A DNA stretch of 64,000 nucleotides from JAIBBD01 sp041390685 (GTDB taxonomy: Bacteria > Chloroflexota > Dehalococcoidia > UBA2979), in contig JAWKPL010000001.1 of NCBI GenBank assembly GCA_041390685.1, positions 1,178,001-1,242,000 on the forward strand, written 5' to 3'. The notes under the pieces were generated by a model that saw nothing but the letters and a program-made list of their open reading frames with translations, did not search any database and was not told the DNA's origin. Positions 8,659 to 17,668 of the stretch are shown here, one piece after another (the stretch's first letter is position 1; each line of letters starts with the position of its first letter). Made by a program: the position numbers and the translations under genes.

Positions 8659-8990
8659 TCACGTAAAGAGATGCGCAGTGCCATTGCGGGGGTGTACTGG
8701 GTGACCGATGGGCACGGCAGCCTCGCACCCGAACGGTGGAAGCCAGCCCCTCAGGAGCACGACGAACTCGTCGACGGTGAGACCCGAGTCGAATGATCGG
8801 CCGTCGGGCAGCGAAGACCCTTCATCCTGTAGCGCGCCGATGATCAGATGGAGGACCTCTCGCGCGTTCGCGAGGGCTTCTTCGCTGGTCGTCCCGGGGT
8901 CACGCAGCCCGGGAGCGCAAGACAGTGAACAACGATCCACCCGTCCTCGCACGGTTCAACGACGACGGTGTAGGGGCGTGTCGTGGTCAT
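8659..8990 (-). pseudogene. HicB-family antitoxin-like protein, frameshifted
   Basis: The first 30 or so residues from ATG 8990 (PYTVVVEPCEDGWIVVHCLA, then LPGCVTPG) match the HicB/UPF0150 fold. The continuation (TSEEALANAREVLHLIIGAL) is in the next frame. One base is missing in the CCCCGGG run near 8893-8899. Restoring it gives a normal HicB domain plus a C-terminal extension ending at 8659. No HicA toxin is adjacent. Either this is an orphan antitoxin decaying in place, or a homopolymer sequencing error. Confidence 0.65.
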
Positions 8991-8997
8991 GCCTCCA

Positions 8998-9696
8998 CTA
9001 CGCGGGAACGGCGGCGGACTGGAGGACGGACAGCCAGATGGAGTTGCCATCCTCGCCGCCGAGCAGCGGGTCACAGGTGCGCTCGGGGTGGGGCATCATG
9101 CCGAGGACGTTGCGGCCCTCAGAGAGGACACCGGCGATGTTGCGCAGCGAGCCGTTGGGGTTCGCCTCTGGGGTGACGTTGCCGGCGGGATCGGCGTAGC
9201 GGAACGCGACACGGCCGGCCGCCTCGAGAGCGTCGAGCGTGGGTTCGTCGGCGAAGTAGTTGCCTTCACCGTGGGAGATCGGTACTTCGAGGATGCGTCC
9301 GCGGGTGATGCCTCGCGTGAACGGCGAGTCGTGCTCGGCGGCGACGAGGTGCGTGGGCTGGCAGCGGAACTGCAGCGAGTCGTTGCGCATGAGGACGCCC
9401 GGGAGCAGGCCGGCCTCACACAGAATCTGGAAGCCGTTGCAGATGCCGACGACGAGGCCCCCGGTCTCAGCATGACGGCGCACCGACTCCATCACCGGCG
9501 AGAAGCGGGCGATCGCGCCGCAACGGAGATAGTCGCCATAGGAGAAGCCACCAGGCAGGACGACCAGCTCATCGGCGTCGAAGGGGGTGGGATCGCGATG
9601 CCAGACGCGGCGCGAATCGATGCCCACGCGGCTGAGCGCGTAGACACAGTCACCGTCACTCCAGGTGCCGGGAAAGACGAGGACGGCAGCGCGCAT
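8998..9696 (-). CDS. purQ: phosphoribosylformylglycinamidine synthase subunit PurQ
   Basis: 232-residue class I glutamine amidotransferase that supplies ammonia to PurL. It begins MRAAVLVFPGTW and has the nucleophile elbow GLVVGICNGFQIL (Cys near residue 88) and the C-terminal MMPHPER triad His/Glu. ATG 9696 is preferred: GGAGG lies 5 nt upstream and homologs start here. ATG 9714 would add six residues. A TATACT -10 lies just upstream, so the gene heads its own transcript. It is 7 bp from the HicB-like reading frame downstream. Confidence 0.95.
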   Translation of the reverse strand: MRAAVLVFPGTWSDGDCVYALSRVGIDSRRVWHRDPTPFDADELVVLPGGFSYGDYLRCGAIARFSPVMESVRRHAETGGLVVGICNGFQILCEAGLLPGVLMRNDSLQFRCQPTHLVAAEHDSPFTRGITRGRILEVPISHGEGNYFADEPTLDALEAAGRVAFRYADPAGNVTPEANPNGSLRNIAGVLSEGRNVLGMMPHPERTCDPLLGGEDGNSIWLSVLQSAAVPA

Positions 9697-9723
9697 CGGG
9701 GCCTCCGAGGTCATTGAACTCCC

Positions 9724-9729
9724 AGTATA
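9724..9729 (-). promoter_or_regulatory. -10 box for purQ
   Basis: TATACT on the minus strand. Initiation about 7 nt downstream would leave a leader of about 20 nt that contains the GGAGG ribosome site for ATG 9696. No clear -35 is seen. Confidence 0.45.
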
Positions 9730-9742
9730 GGAGCGAGGCCAG

Positions 9743-11992
9743 CTACGGGCCGTCCTCGGACGTGTCGTGGGGTTCGACTGGGGCGGGACCGGCCGGGAGC
9801 TGTGCGCGCGGGCGTGGGAGGCGAGGCCAGCGCGGGCCCTCGGAGTCGGTGGTGTCGGTAAGCGAGACGCCGCGACGGCTGGCCAGCTCGCGAGCGGTGG
9901 GCTCGGGGTACTGGACGCGCGGGTGGTAGACGGAGTTCAGGATCGAGGAGTACACGTCCGTGACCGCTCGCAGGTCGCGCATTGAGATCGGGCTCTCGTC
10001 GAACTGACCCTCCTCGAGCCGCTCGCGAATCACGGCCTCCACGATGCTGCGGATGCGGTCGGCGGAGCGGTCGGCGGAGGCGCGGACGGTTGCCTCGGCG
10101 GAATCGGCGAGCATGACGAGGGCGGTCTCGCGAGACTGCGGCTTCGGGCCGGGGTAGCGGAACATCTCGGGATCGATGTCGGGGTCGATCGAGGCGGCGC
10201 GACGGTAGAAATACGTAACCAGCCGAGTGCCGTGGTGCTGGGGTATGAACTGCACGACTGCGTCGGGCAGGCCCTCGCGGCGCGCGATCTCAACGCCCGC
10301 GGTGACGTGCTGCAGGATCACGCGCGTGCTCTGCAGCGGGTCGAGCGGCTGGTGCGGGCTCTCCTCGCCACTGTTCTCGATGAAGAACGGCGGCGCAACG
10401 AGCTTGCCGATGTCATGGTAGTAAGAGCCGATGCGCACGAGGAGCGGATCCGCGCCGATCCGCTCGGCGGCGCGTTCCGCGAGGTTGCCGACGAGGATCG
10501 AATGCTGGAACGTGCCCGGCGCCTCGTCCTGCAGACGGCGGAGGAGCGGATGGCTGAGCTGCGTCAGCTCCATCAGCTCGACGCGGGTGATGATGCCGAA
10601 CGGGCGGCTGAACAGCACGAACACGCCGACCGCAATGAGGGCGGCGAGGACGCCGCTCACTCCGACGGCCATGGCCATCCAGAGGAGGTCCAGGCTGCCG
10701 CGTTCGACCTCGACGAGCCAGACCATGAGGAGCGCGGCGCCGGCAGCCGCGCCCGAGGCGAGCCCGGCGACCAGGTAGCGGTGCAGCCGTTCCGCGCGAG
10801 CGGCCACGTATACGCCGGCCAGCGAGGACGCCGAGACGGCGAGGGCCAGCCTCGCCGTCTCGATCTCGCCGGCGGCGACGCCGTGGCTCAGCGGCAGCAT
10901 GACGGAGACGAAGGCGGCGATGATGGCGAGGAGCACGGACAGGAGGATGCCGAGGCCGACATCGAGCAGGACCGCAGCGGCCATTGGCGCAGCCGCCACC
11001 GGCAGCGCGTACGCCACGAAATGGCGGTCCTGGTCGGGGAGCAGGACGGAGAGCGCAAGCTTCATCGCGAAGGCAGGCAGCACCAGCAGCAACACGAGCA
11101 GCGTCACGCGGCGGGCGCTCGCGAGTGATGCGGGCTGGGTGACGAGGACATAGCCACCCACGGCAGTGCCGGCGACGGCGGCAAGGAGGGCGACGGCAAG
11201 GACGTCACTTACGCGGACGCCGTCCACCTGTAGCCCGGCCTCTTCGAGCAGTTCGATGTCCGCGGCGGTGAGCTGCTGGCCCTCGGTGACGAGGACGTCG
11301 CCGCGCGCGCGGCTGACATGCACGGGCGGTGTGCTCTGGCGGGCCTCGGCGCGGAGCGCGTTCGTGCGGGCGGAGTCCACGACGAGGGTGGAGACGATGT
11401 GCCTCGAGAGGAGCTCCGTGAGGGCCGAGATCTGCGCGGGCGACAGGAAGGGCGAAAGGAAGCCGGAGACCTGTTCGCGGGCGGCGGGGAGATCCTGCTC
11501 CTGCAGCGTACCCGACAGGGCGCGGCCCAGCGCGGCCGTGGCCTCGGTGACCATGGTCTCCCACTCAGCGGCGGTGGCGGACGCGAAGGTCGCGGCGGCA
11601 GCCGGAGACAGCTCGACGTCACGGACGGCGCGAATGGCGCTCTCGCGGGCCGAGGCCGCGAGGCCGGGTTCGTCACGGATGCCGCGGATGGCGGACAGCT
11701 GGCTGTCGAGGAGCGTGAGCTGGCGGTCGCGGACCGTCGGATCGAGGACGAAGACATCGGGGACGGCCGCGGCGGCCTCGGCCCGGACCTGCTCGGTGCG
11801 GATGGCGGAGTCGAAGGAGAGCGCGCGAGGCGAAGTCAGGGTCCAGGGCGCACGGTCGCCCTCGGCAACGACGTTGCCAAGGGGGTACCACGGGAACACG
11901 GCTAGCAGCACTCCGGCCGCAACGACGAACCCGAGGAACACGCTCGCGCCGCTCGAAAAGCGGAAGGTCGGGGCGGGCGGCCGGGCTAGCAT
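9743..11992 (-). CDS. 7TM-HD membrane phosphodiesterase (PgpH-type, likely c-di-AMP)
   Basis: 749 residues. The order is an N-terminal membrane helix (residues 15-35), a long extracytoplasmic 7TMR-HDED-type domain, a block of about seven membrane helices (roughly 270-480), and a cytoplasmic HD domain with the metal-binding YYHDIGK followed by the HQP and PQHHG region. Characterised members (Listeria PgpH) cleave cyclic di-AMP, so control of osmolytes or cell wall is likely. The ATG at 11992 has no good ribosome site. It is 28 bp from the yqeY stop, so it may be translated from a common message. Confidence 0.88.
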   Translation of the reverse strand: MLARPPAPTFRFSSGASVFLGFVVAAGVLLAVFPWYPLGNVVAEGDRAPWTLTSPRALSFDSAIRTEQVRAEAAAAVPDVFVLDPTVRDRQLTLLDSQLSAIRGIRDEPGLAASARESAIRAVRDVELSPAAAATFASATAAEWETMVTEATAALGRALSGTLQEQDLPAAREQVSGFLSPFLSPAQISALTELLSRHIVSTLVVDSARTNALRAEARQSTPPVHVSRARGDVLVTEGQQLTAADIELLEEAGLQVDGVRVSDVLAVALLAAVAGTAVGGYVLVTQPASLASARRVTLLVLLLVLPAFAMKLALSVLLPDQDRHFVAYALPVAAAPMAAAVLLDVGLGILLSVLLAIIAAFVSVMLPLSHGVAAGEIETARLALAVSASSLAGVYVAARAERLHRYLVAGLASGAAAGAALLMVWLVEVERGSLDLLWMAMAVGVSGVLAALIAVGVFVLFSRPFGIITRVELMELTQLSHPLLRRLQDEAPGTFQHSILVGNLAERAAERIGADPLLVRIGSYYHDIGKLVAPPFFIENSGEESPHQPLDPLQSTRVILQHVTAGVEIARREGLPDAVVQFIPQHHGTRLVTYFYRRAASIDPDIDPEMFRYPGPKPQSRETALVMLADSAEATVRASADRSADRIRSIVEAVIRERLEEGQFDESPISMRDLRAVTDVYSSILNSVYHPRVQYPEPTARELASRRGVSLTDTTDSEGPRWPRLPRPRAQLPAGPAPVEPHDTSEDGP

Positions 11993-12020
11993 GAGGGGGA
12001 GCGTGGCTGGCGCCGAGGGG

Positions 12021-12473
12021 TCATGTGGAAGAGGCTAGCATCTCCCGAACGAGGGCGTTGACTCGACCGCCCTCGGCGCGTCCGGCGACGCGCTTCATGA
12101 GCGGACCCATGACCTTGCCGACGTCGCCGGGACCGGCAGCGCCCGCCTCGGCGATCGCCTCGCGCACCAGGGCCTCAAGCTCGTTGTCGGTGAGGTCTGC
12201 GGGGAGGTAGGAGGCGATGATCGCGAACTCCGCCTCCTCGTGGTCAACGAGGTCTTGCCTGCCGCCGGCGCGATACTGCTCGATCGAGTCGCGACGCTGG
12301 CGGGCCTCTCGCTGGAGCGCCGCGATGGCCTCCTGGTCGGTGAGGTCGTGGCCAGCAGCGATGCGGGCGTAATCAAGGGCAGCGATGAGCAGGCGCAGCG
12401 TGTCGCGGCGGCGAGAGTCGCCGGCGCGCCAGGCGGCGGTCATGTCATCGCGAACCGTCTGAACGAGTGACAT
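12021..12473 (-). CDS. GatB/YqeY domain protein
   Basis: 150-residue YqeY-family protein, related to the tail domain of the amidotransferase GatB. It is mostly helical and begins MSLVQTVRDDMTAAWRAGD. The family is thought to touch tRNA or glutaminyl-tRNA synthetase, but its role is not settled. It lies between rpsU and the PgpH-type gene, a common bacterial neighbourhood (rpsU-yqeY). GAGG lies 6 nt before the ATG. Confidence 0.9.
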   Translation of the reverse strand: MSLVQTVRDDMTAAWRAGDSRRRDTLRLLIAALDYARIAAGHDLTDQEAIAALQREARQRRDSIEQYRAGGRQDLVDHEEAEFAIIASYLPADLTDNELEALVREAIAEAGAAGPGDVGKVMGPLMKRVAGRAEGGRVNALVREMLASST

Positions 12474-12494
12474 CGAGGGCCTCGATGAAGCAGA

Positions 12495-12513
12495 ACCCCG
12501 GCTGCGCCGGGGT
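12495..12513 (-). terminator. hairpin between rpsU and yqeY
   Basis: 8-bp stem ACCCCGGC/GCCGGGGT with a 3-nt loop, 7 bp beyond the rpsU stop. It is probably a partial terminator that lowers yqeY expression relative to rpsU. Confidence 0.6.
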
Positions 12514-12520
12514 CCACCAG

Positions 12521-12727
12521 TTAGCGCTGGCGCGCGGCCTGCGTGCGGATGGCCTTGCGCAGCTTGCGGATGCGAGCGGCTTCCTTCTTCTTACGCCGAA
12601 CCGAGGGCTTCTCGTAGTACTCGTGGCGCCGGGCATCCGAGAGAATGCCATCCGCCTGGACGCGCTTGTTGAAGCGCTTGAGGGCGGACTCCAGGGATTC
12701 CATGTCTCCGACTTGAACTTCGCTCAC
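12521..12727 (-). CDS. rpsU: 30S ribosomal protein S21
   Basis: 68 residues, very basic. It starts at the GTG at 12727 (VSEVQVGDMESLESALKRF). The family starts at exactly this residue, and a GGAGG-rich leader lies upstream; the longer frame from 12751 would place the leader itself in the protein. The KPSVRRKKKE motif and the basic C-terminus are typical. S21 sits at the mRNA exit side of the small subunit and helps initiation. Confidence 0.94.
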   Translation of the reverse strand: MSEVQVGDMESLESALKRFNKRVQADGILSDARRHEYYEKPSVRRKKKEAARIRKLRKAIRTQAARQR

Positions 12728-12841
12728 TTCGTCTCCTCCACCTCCTTCCATCGGGAACCGCGGTCGACGCGCGGCGCGTCATCCGGTCTTCGATCGTAGG
12801 AGGGGTGCACGAGCCGCGTCAAACCGTCCCGGGGAGACGAG

Positions 12842-12865
12842 ACAGGAGACGCGAACGTCTCCTGT
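12842..12865 (-). terminator. terminator hairpin
   Basis: Perfect 10-bp stem ACAGGAGACG/CGTCTCCTGT with a CGAA tetraloop, 22 bp beyond the stop of the small protein at 12888. It separates the desulforedoxin-like pair from rpsU. Confidence 0.8.
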
Positions 12866-12887
12866 GCTCCCGAGCGACGCCGCTGCG

Positions 12888-13031
12888 TTAGTCAGCCGAG
12901 GGCAGCACCTTCGGCTGAAGCTCCTCGAGGCCACGGCCATCGATGTTCAGGTTGCAGTCGCCGGGCTTGATGCAGAGCACCTCAACGCCCGACAGCTCGT
13001 CCTTGTACCGCTTACCCAGTGCAACCGCCAT
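12888..13031 (-). CDS. degenerate desulforedoxin-like small protein
   Basis: 47 residues from ATG 13031, starting MAVALGKRYKDELSG and ending ELQPKVLPSAD. It aligns with the next gene upstream (GKRY start, beta-rich middle, LEEL end), but the CxxC that would bind iron is replaced by D-E-L-S. Two other cysteines (20, 26) are at non-equivalent positions. AGGAG overlaps the stop of the upstream gene and lies 8 nt from the ATG, so translation is probably coupled. Function unknown. Confidence 0.6.
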   Translation of the reverse strand: MAVALGKRYKDELSGVEVLCIKPGDCNLNIDGRGLEELQPKVLPSAD

Positions 13032-13043
13032 GATCGGAACTCC

Positions 13044-13160
13044 TTACAGCTGCTCGAGCGCGTCATCACCGCAGCGGAGATCGCCGTCGCCGCCGCGGGT
13101 AACGATGAACTCGGCTCCGCACTTGGTGCAGCGGTAGCGCTTGCCTGTGACTACTGGCAT
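13044..13160 (-). CDS. desulforedoxin-like zinc/iron ribbon mini-protein
   Basis: 38 residues from ATG 13160 with GKRYRCTKCGAEF, then a GGDGDLRCGDD turn. The spacing matches desulforedoxin and the N-domain of desulfoferrodoxin, which bind one iron through CxxC and a CC pair. Here the second pair is a single Cys, so only three cysteine ligands remain. A role in redox or metal handling is likely but unproven. GGGGGA precedes the ATG. The gene lies just downstream of the cytochrome operon. Confidence 0.65.
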   Translation of the reverse strand: MPVVTGKRYRCTKCGAEFIVTRGGDGDLRCGDDALEQL

Positions 13161-13222
13161 TGTTCCCCCTTCGCCCACGGCGGGGCGGACTCCATGTCAC
13201 CGCTCCGACGGGAGCGTGACGC

Positions 13223-14149
13223 TTACGGCACGGACTTGATGTACTCGATCAGGGCTGCGATCTGGTCGTCCGTCAGGCTCGCGAAGGGCGGCATGACGGG
13301 GGCGAAGCCCTGTACGACCTTGGCCGTCGGGTTCTTGATCGACTCGGTGATATAGGCCTCGTCGGCCGTGGTGCTGGACCCATCGGCGAACTGGCGTTCC
13401 TTGCCGAAGAGGCCCTTCCAGGTGGGGCCGGTGCTGTTCACACCGGTGACGGTGTGGCAGCCGACGCAGCCGTTCGAGGAGGCGAGCTGCCTGCCCTGCG
13501 AGACGAGGTCGTCGCCGCCATCCCCGCCGGGCGTCCCAGTCGGCTCGGGCGTCCCGGTCGCGAAGGGATCGCGGCTGCGGAACGGCGCCGCCGTCTCAGC
13601 GTTGAACTGGCCGCAGTTCTTCTGGGTGACACCGGACAGCGTAGCCGGGTCGGCGAGGATGTCCTCCTCGGTCTGGCCCGTCTCCTCGTCGTGCTCAGCA
13701 CCGATCTCGTGGAGCACTTCCCAGTAGCCGCCCGTGATCATCGTCACGATCTGGTTGATCTGGGTGTCGGAGAGCGTGCCGCCAAAGCGCTGACTCCACA
13801 TCGGCATGAACGTGCCGGTGCGGCCGCAGGCGATGGTGTTGAACAGGTAGTTGCGGATCTCGGTCGCCTGGCCGTCAGGCGTGGCGGGCAGGCCGTACTC
13901 GTTGTCCTCCTCGAGGATCAGGTACGCACCGCTGTTGAGGGCGGGCCCGATGTGGCCTTCAGCCTCGAGACCGTGGCAGTTCCGGCAGTTGTTCACGAAG
14001 AGGCGCGCGCCGCGCTCGGCGATGCGCTCGTTGATCTCCTCGGTCGCGTGTACCTGGCGGTTGCTCTCGTTCAGCATGTAGCCGCCGAAGAACAGGATGG
14101 ACAGCAGCACCACGCCGATCATGATGTTGACTTGTTTGCTGGTGTTCAT
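13223..14149 (-). CDS. membrane-anchored diheme cytochrome c
   Basis: 308 residues. An N-terminal membrane helix (residues 8-26) anchors two cytochrome c domains: heme 1 at NNCRNCHG (about residue 54) and heme 2 at NGCVGCHT (about 228). A Pro/Thr/Gly-rich linker (TGTPEPTGTPGG) joins them. Likely distal methionines are in MPMW and VMPPF. It is the last gene of a bc-type operon, so it probably carries electrons from the Rieske/cytochrome b complex to a terminal oxidase or soluble cytochrome on the outer membrane face. Confidence 0.92.
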   Translation of the reverse strand: MNTSKQVNIMIGVVLLSILFFGGYMLNESNRQVHATEEINERIAERGARLFVNNCRNCHGLEAEGHIGPALNSGAYLILEEDNEYGLPATPDGQATEIRNYLFNTIACGRTGTFMPMWSQRFGGTLSDTQINQIVTMITGGYWEVLHEIGAEHDEETGQTEEDILADPATLSGVTQKNCGQFNAETAAPFRSRDPFATGTPEPTGTPGGDGGDDLVSQGRQLASSNGCVGCHTVTGVNSTGPTWKGLFGKERQFADGSSTTADEAYITESIKNPTAKVVQGFAPVMPPFASLTDDQIAALIEYIKSVP

Positions 14150-14191
14150 CTTGCTGCCATTCCGCTTGCTTCGGCTGGTTCCGCGCGCTGC

Positions 14192-14884
14192 CTAACTCGG
14201 CAGCTGCGGGTGCTGGACGGCTCGTTGCGGGTTATTGACGCCGCCTGACTCGCGCGCACCGGTGTTGACCGTGATGTTCCCCGCGTCATCGATACTGATG
14301 GCCATCGTGTCCATCGAACGGGGGGCGGGACCGAAGACGCGCACGCCGGCCTTGGTGTAGGTGGAGCCGTGGCACGGGCAGCGGAACCAGCCCTGGTCGC
14401 CCTCGTACGTGAACTCGGGCCGCCAGGGCACCGTGCAACCGAGGTGGGGGCACTTGTGCCAGAGCGCGAGGAGCCCCGCGCCGCCGCCGGAACCGCCAAG
14501 CCGCGACTCCTCGGGGTCGAGGTTCACGAGGAAGAACTGGCCGTCCGGGAAGTGCTTAGGGTCGCCGCCCAGCGGGTACTCGGCGACGTTGCCGCCCGGC
14601 ACCGGACCGCCGAAGCCCTTCACGTTGCGCGGGTAGAGGTAGTCGAGCAAGAAACCGACGGAGCCGAGGAGAGCGAGGCCAAGGCCACCGAGGAACGAGC
14701 CACGAATGAAGGTGCGGCGGGAGACATCGGGATCCTGACGCGAGGCCTGCGCGCCGGGTACGGCCTGGCCAGCGGCCTGCTGGGTGCGGCGGGTGGCGAT
14801 GGCCTGACGCCAGGCGTCCCCGCTCTCGCCGGCGGCCGGCGAAGCACCGATGCCGGCGCCACTGCTGTCGGCTGCGTTCGTCAT
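14192..14884 (-). CDS. Rieske iron-sulfur protein of a bc-type complex
   Basis: 230 residues from ATG 14884 (GAGGGGG about 8 nt upstream). A Tat-like signal anchor (SRRTFIRGSFLGG, then a hydrophobic helix) precedes the Rieske domain. The [2Fe-2S] ligands are in CPHLGC and CPCHGSTY. It accepts electrons from menaquinol at the cytochrome b Qo site. The frame continues upstream to 14938 but without a ribosome site, and the Tat motif favours the shorter form. Two tatA genes lie at 48.5-49 kb. Confidence 0.93.
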   Translation of the reverse strand: MTNAADSSGAGIGASPAAGESGDAWRQAIATRRTQQAAGQAVPGAQASRQDPDVSRRTFIRGSFLGGLGLALLGSVGFLLDYLYPRNVKGFGGPVPGGNVAEYPLGGDPKHFPDGQFFLVNLDPEESRLGGSGGGAGLLALWHKCPHLGCTVPWRPEFTYEGDQGWFRCPCHGSTYTKAGVRVFGPAPRSMDTMAISIDDAGNITVNTGARESGGVNNPQRAVQHPQLPS

Positions 14885-14912
14885 CCCTGACGCCCCCTCA
14901 AGTGCTCGTCTC

Positions 14913-14967
14913 CGCCGCCCGAAGGCGGCGACTCTCAAACGACGCCCGCTCCTAGGAAACGGGCGTC
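14913..14967 (-). terminator. paired intercistronic hairpins between cytochrome b C-half and Rieske genes
   Basis: Two stems. 14941-14948 pairs with 14960-14967 (GACGCCCG/CGGGCGTC) across the stop codon of the cytochrome b gene. 14913-14919 pairs with 14924-14930 (CGCCGCC/GGCGGCG) with a CGAA loop. They may stabilise or partly terminate the message between the subunits. Confidence 0.5.
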
Positions 14968-15833
14968 TTCACCTCCCAGAACGGAAGGAGCTCCATGCCC
15001 TGACCTCGGAACGCGGTACCGATGATGGTCATCAGCACGTATACCGCGATGAACCCGGAGAACTGAAGAATCATGTGATCCCGCCGCGTCCGCGCGAGCC
15101 CGACCTTCCAGGCCACAGCGGACAGCAGCAGCGGCAGGCCGATCATGAGCGTGACTGGGATGATCTGCTGCACGATGAGGCCCGGAACGTCGACATCGAG
15201 GTCGATGGCAGGCAGGCCGAGGAGGTCGGTGCGCAGCACCTTCTCGCCGATCGGGACGGTACGCCAGCTCTCGGGCCAGGCGATCTCCTTGTCGAGCGCC
15301 GTGGCGCTGCGGAGCCAGTTCAGCTTTTCGGGCCAGTCCGCCTCGGTGTTCCCGGTGAGCTTGGCCCAGAGGACGACGTGCTTGCCGCCGTCCCAGAAGA
15401 TGAGCAGCAGCGTGCCAACGGTTCCCACCACAGCGCCGACGACGGTGTTCGCCTTTGCACGGGCGGTGCCGAACCACTCGCCCTGACCCTCGTTGGAGCG
15501 GTCGAAGTACGGGATGGCGCCGAGCGCGATCAGGGCGACGGTGGGCACGATGACACCGGCGAGCGCCGGGTGCATGTGCAGCAGGAGCTCCTGGAGGTTC
15601 AGGAAGTACCAGGGCGCCTTCGCGGGGTTCGGCGTGACCGTCGGGTTCGCGCGGTCGAGCAGCGGCGCGTTAATCGCGACGGACAGCGCGAAGATCGTGA
15701 CGGTGAAGAGGACGGCAGCGATGAACTCGATGAATACGAGGTCGGGCCAGACGAGGAGTTCCTCGTCGCGCTGCCGCTTCGCGCGGCCGCGTACGGCCTG
15801 GGAGGCAGCCTGCTCCTGAGTCGCGGAGACCAT
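14952..15833 (-). CDS. cytochrome b C-terminal half (QcrC/subunit IV-like)
   Basis: 293 residues corresponding to the C-terminal part of cytochrome b. The quinol-site motif reads APWYF in place of PEWY (PNPAKAPWYFLNLQELL), the form seen in menaquinol complexes such as Bacillus QcrC. Five or so membrane helices are visible, with an inserted soluble stretch around residues 165-215. It partners with the N-terminal half at 15855-16610 in menaquinol oxidation. Operon order is small peptide, cyt b N, cyt b C, Rieske, cytochrome c. Confidence 0.9.
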   Translation of the reverse strand: MVSATQEQAASQAVRGRAKRQRDEELLVWPDLVFIEFIAAVLFTVTIFALSVAINAPLLDRANPTVTPNPAKAPWYFLNLQELLLHMHPALAGVIVPTVALIALGAIPYFDRSNEGQGEWFGTARAKANTVVGAVVGTVGTLLLIFWDGGKHVVLWAKLTGNTEADWPEKLNWLRSATALDKEIAWPESWRTVPIGEKVLRTDLLGLPAIDLDVDVPGLIVQQIIPVTLMIGLPLLLSAVAWKVGLARTRRDHMILQFSGFIAVYVLMTIIGTAFRGQGMELLPFWEVKTPVS

Positions 15834-15854
15834 CGATGTGTCCCTTCGCCTCGG

Positions 15855-16610
<756 letters not shown>

Positions 16611-16646
16611 TCGATACTCCTCGCCTACGGTGCAACTACCGAGGGC

Positions 16647-16754
16647 CTACGTCTCCCACCACTTGCCGAGCATCACCATGACGGCGAGCGAGGAGAAGAT
16701 GGTGATCACGACACCGACCAGCTCCAGTGTCTCGCCGACTTCACCGAAGATCAT
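16647..16754 (-). CDS. 35-residue single-helix membrane peptide at head of bc operon
   Basis: Reads MIFGEVGETLELVGVVITI, then FSSLAVMVMLGKWWET: a short acidic N-terminus, one hydrophobic helix (about residues 11-30) and a polar end. Purine-rich GGGGGGA lies 8 nt before the ATG at 16754. It lies 36 bp upstream of the cytochrome b gene in the same direction. By analogy with the tiny subunits of b6f and bc1 complexes it may be an extra subunit. No sequence family is recognised, so this is positional inference. Confidence 0.55.
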   Translation of the reverse strand: MIFGEVGETLELVGVVITIFSSLAVMVMLGKWWET

Positions 16755-16834
16755 GGGTGATCCCCCCACGCCTGGAATCGGGGCGCACGCGCACCGTTCC
16801 TGTTTTCACAAGCGCTCGGATACTAGCCAGCACC

Positions 16835-17596
16835 CTATGTAGCGTCAAGGAAACTTCGAGGAGTGTCGGCGGGCGGTCGTGATACGCGGGGCACGCCCTT
16901 CGAGCGGAGGCGCCAGATGCCGCGCAGATCCTCGGTCGCGGTCTTGACGATGTGGACCCGTGTGTCGGGGTCTTCGTCCCAGCGGACGGGGATCTCGTGG
17001 AGACGGTAGCCGTTCTTCTGGGCGATGAGCAGCAGCTCTGAGTCGAAGAACCACTGCGTGTCCTTGACCAGCGGCACGATGGCCCTCGCAGCGTCCTGGC
17101 GCATGGCCTTGAAGCCACATTGCGCGTCGGAGACTTTGAGTCCGGCCAGCGTGCGCAGGATGAACACGTAGGAGCGGGAGATGAACTCGCGCTTGAAGGA
17201 GCGTTTCGTCTGCGAGCGCTTGTCGAGCCGCGTCCCGTAGGCCACGTCCGCCTCGTTGTTCGCGATCGGGTCGATCAGCTCCGGGATGTGCGCGATGTCC
17301 GTGGAGAGGTCGACGTCCATGTACGCGACGACATCGGCGGGCGATGTCAGCCAGGCGACGCGGAGGGCGATGCCGCGGCCTTTGGTGCCGATATCGAGCG
17401 CGAGCACCTTGCCCCCGGTCTGCACTTCGAGCTGCCGGGCGACCTCCAGGGTGCCGTCTGTGGACGCATTGTTAGCGATCACGACGCGCCACTCGTGCTC
17501 GGGGTGATGCTCGAGGTACCTCAGCAGCGTATCCACGCTGCCCGCGAGGACGTGCTCTTCGTTGTAGACGGGGATGACGAGGTCGACAGTTGCCAT
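16835..17596 (-). CDS. family 2 glycosyltransferase (dolichyl-/polyprenyl-phosphate sugar type)
   Basis: 253-residue GT-A enzyme: VDLVIPVYNEEHVL at the N-terminus, NNASTDGT, and the metal motif VAYMDVDLSTD near residue 95. Also DAQCGFKAMR and the late RWDEDPDTRV, as in dolichyl-phosphate glucose/mannose synthases. It probably makes a polyprenyl-phosphate sugar at the inner membrane face for later glycan transfer. No C-terminal membrane helix is seen. It is a single gene between the bc operon and purH. Confidence 0.87.
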   Translation of the reverse strand: MATVDLVIPVYNEEHVLAGSVDTLLRYLEHHPEHEWRVVIANNASTDGTLEVARQLEVQTGGKVLALDIGTKGRGIALRVAWLTSPADVVAYMDVDLSTDIAHIPELIDPIANNEADVAYGTRLDKRSQTKRSFKREFISRSYVFILRTLAGLKVSDAQCGFKAMRQDAARAIVPLVKDTQWFFDSELLLIAQKNGYRLHEIPVRWDEDPDTRVHIVKTATEDLRGIWRLRSKGVPRVSRPPADTPRSFLDAT

Positions 17597-17668
17597 GGCG
17601 CCATCCTACCGCGCCAGGAGGTAGTGTCCGAGCCGCCGGGGCCGTACCTCCCGTGCGCGCATCAGGCG

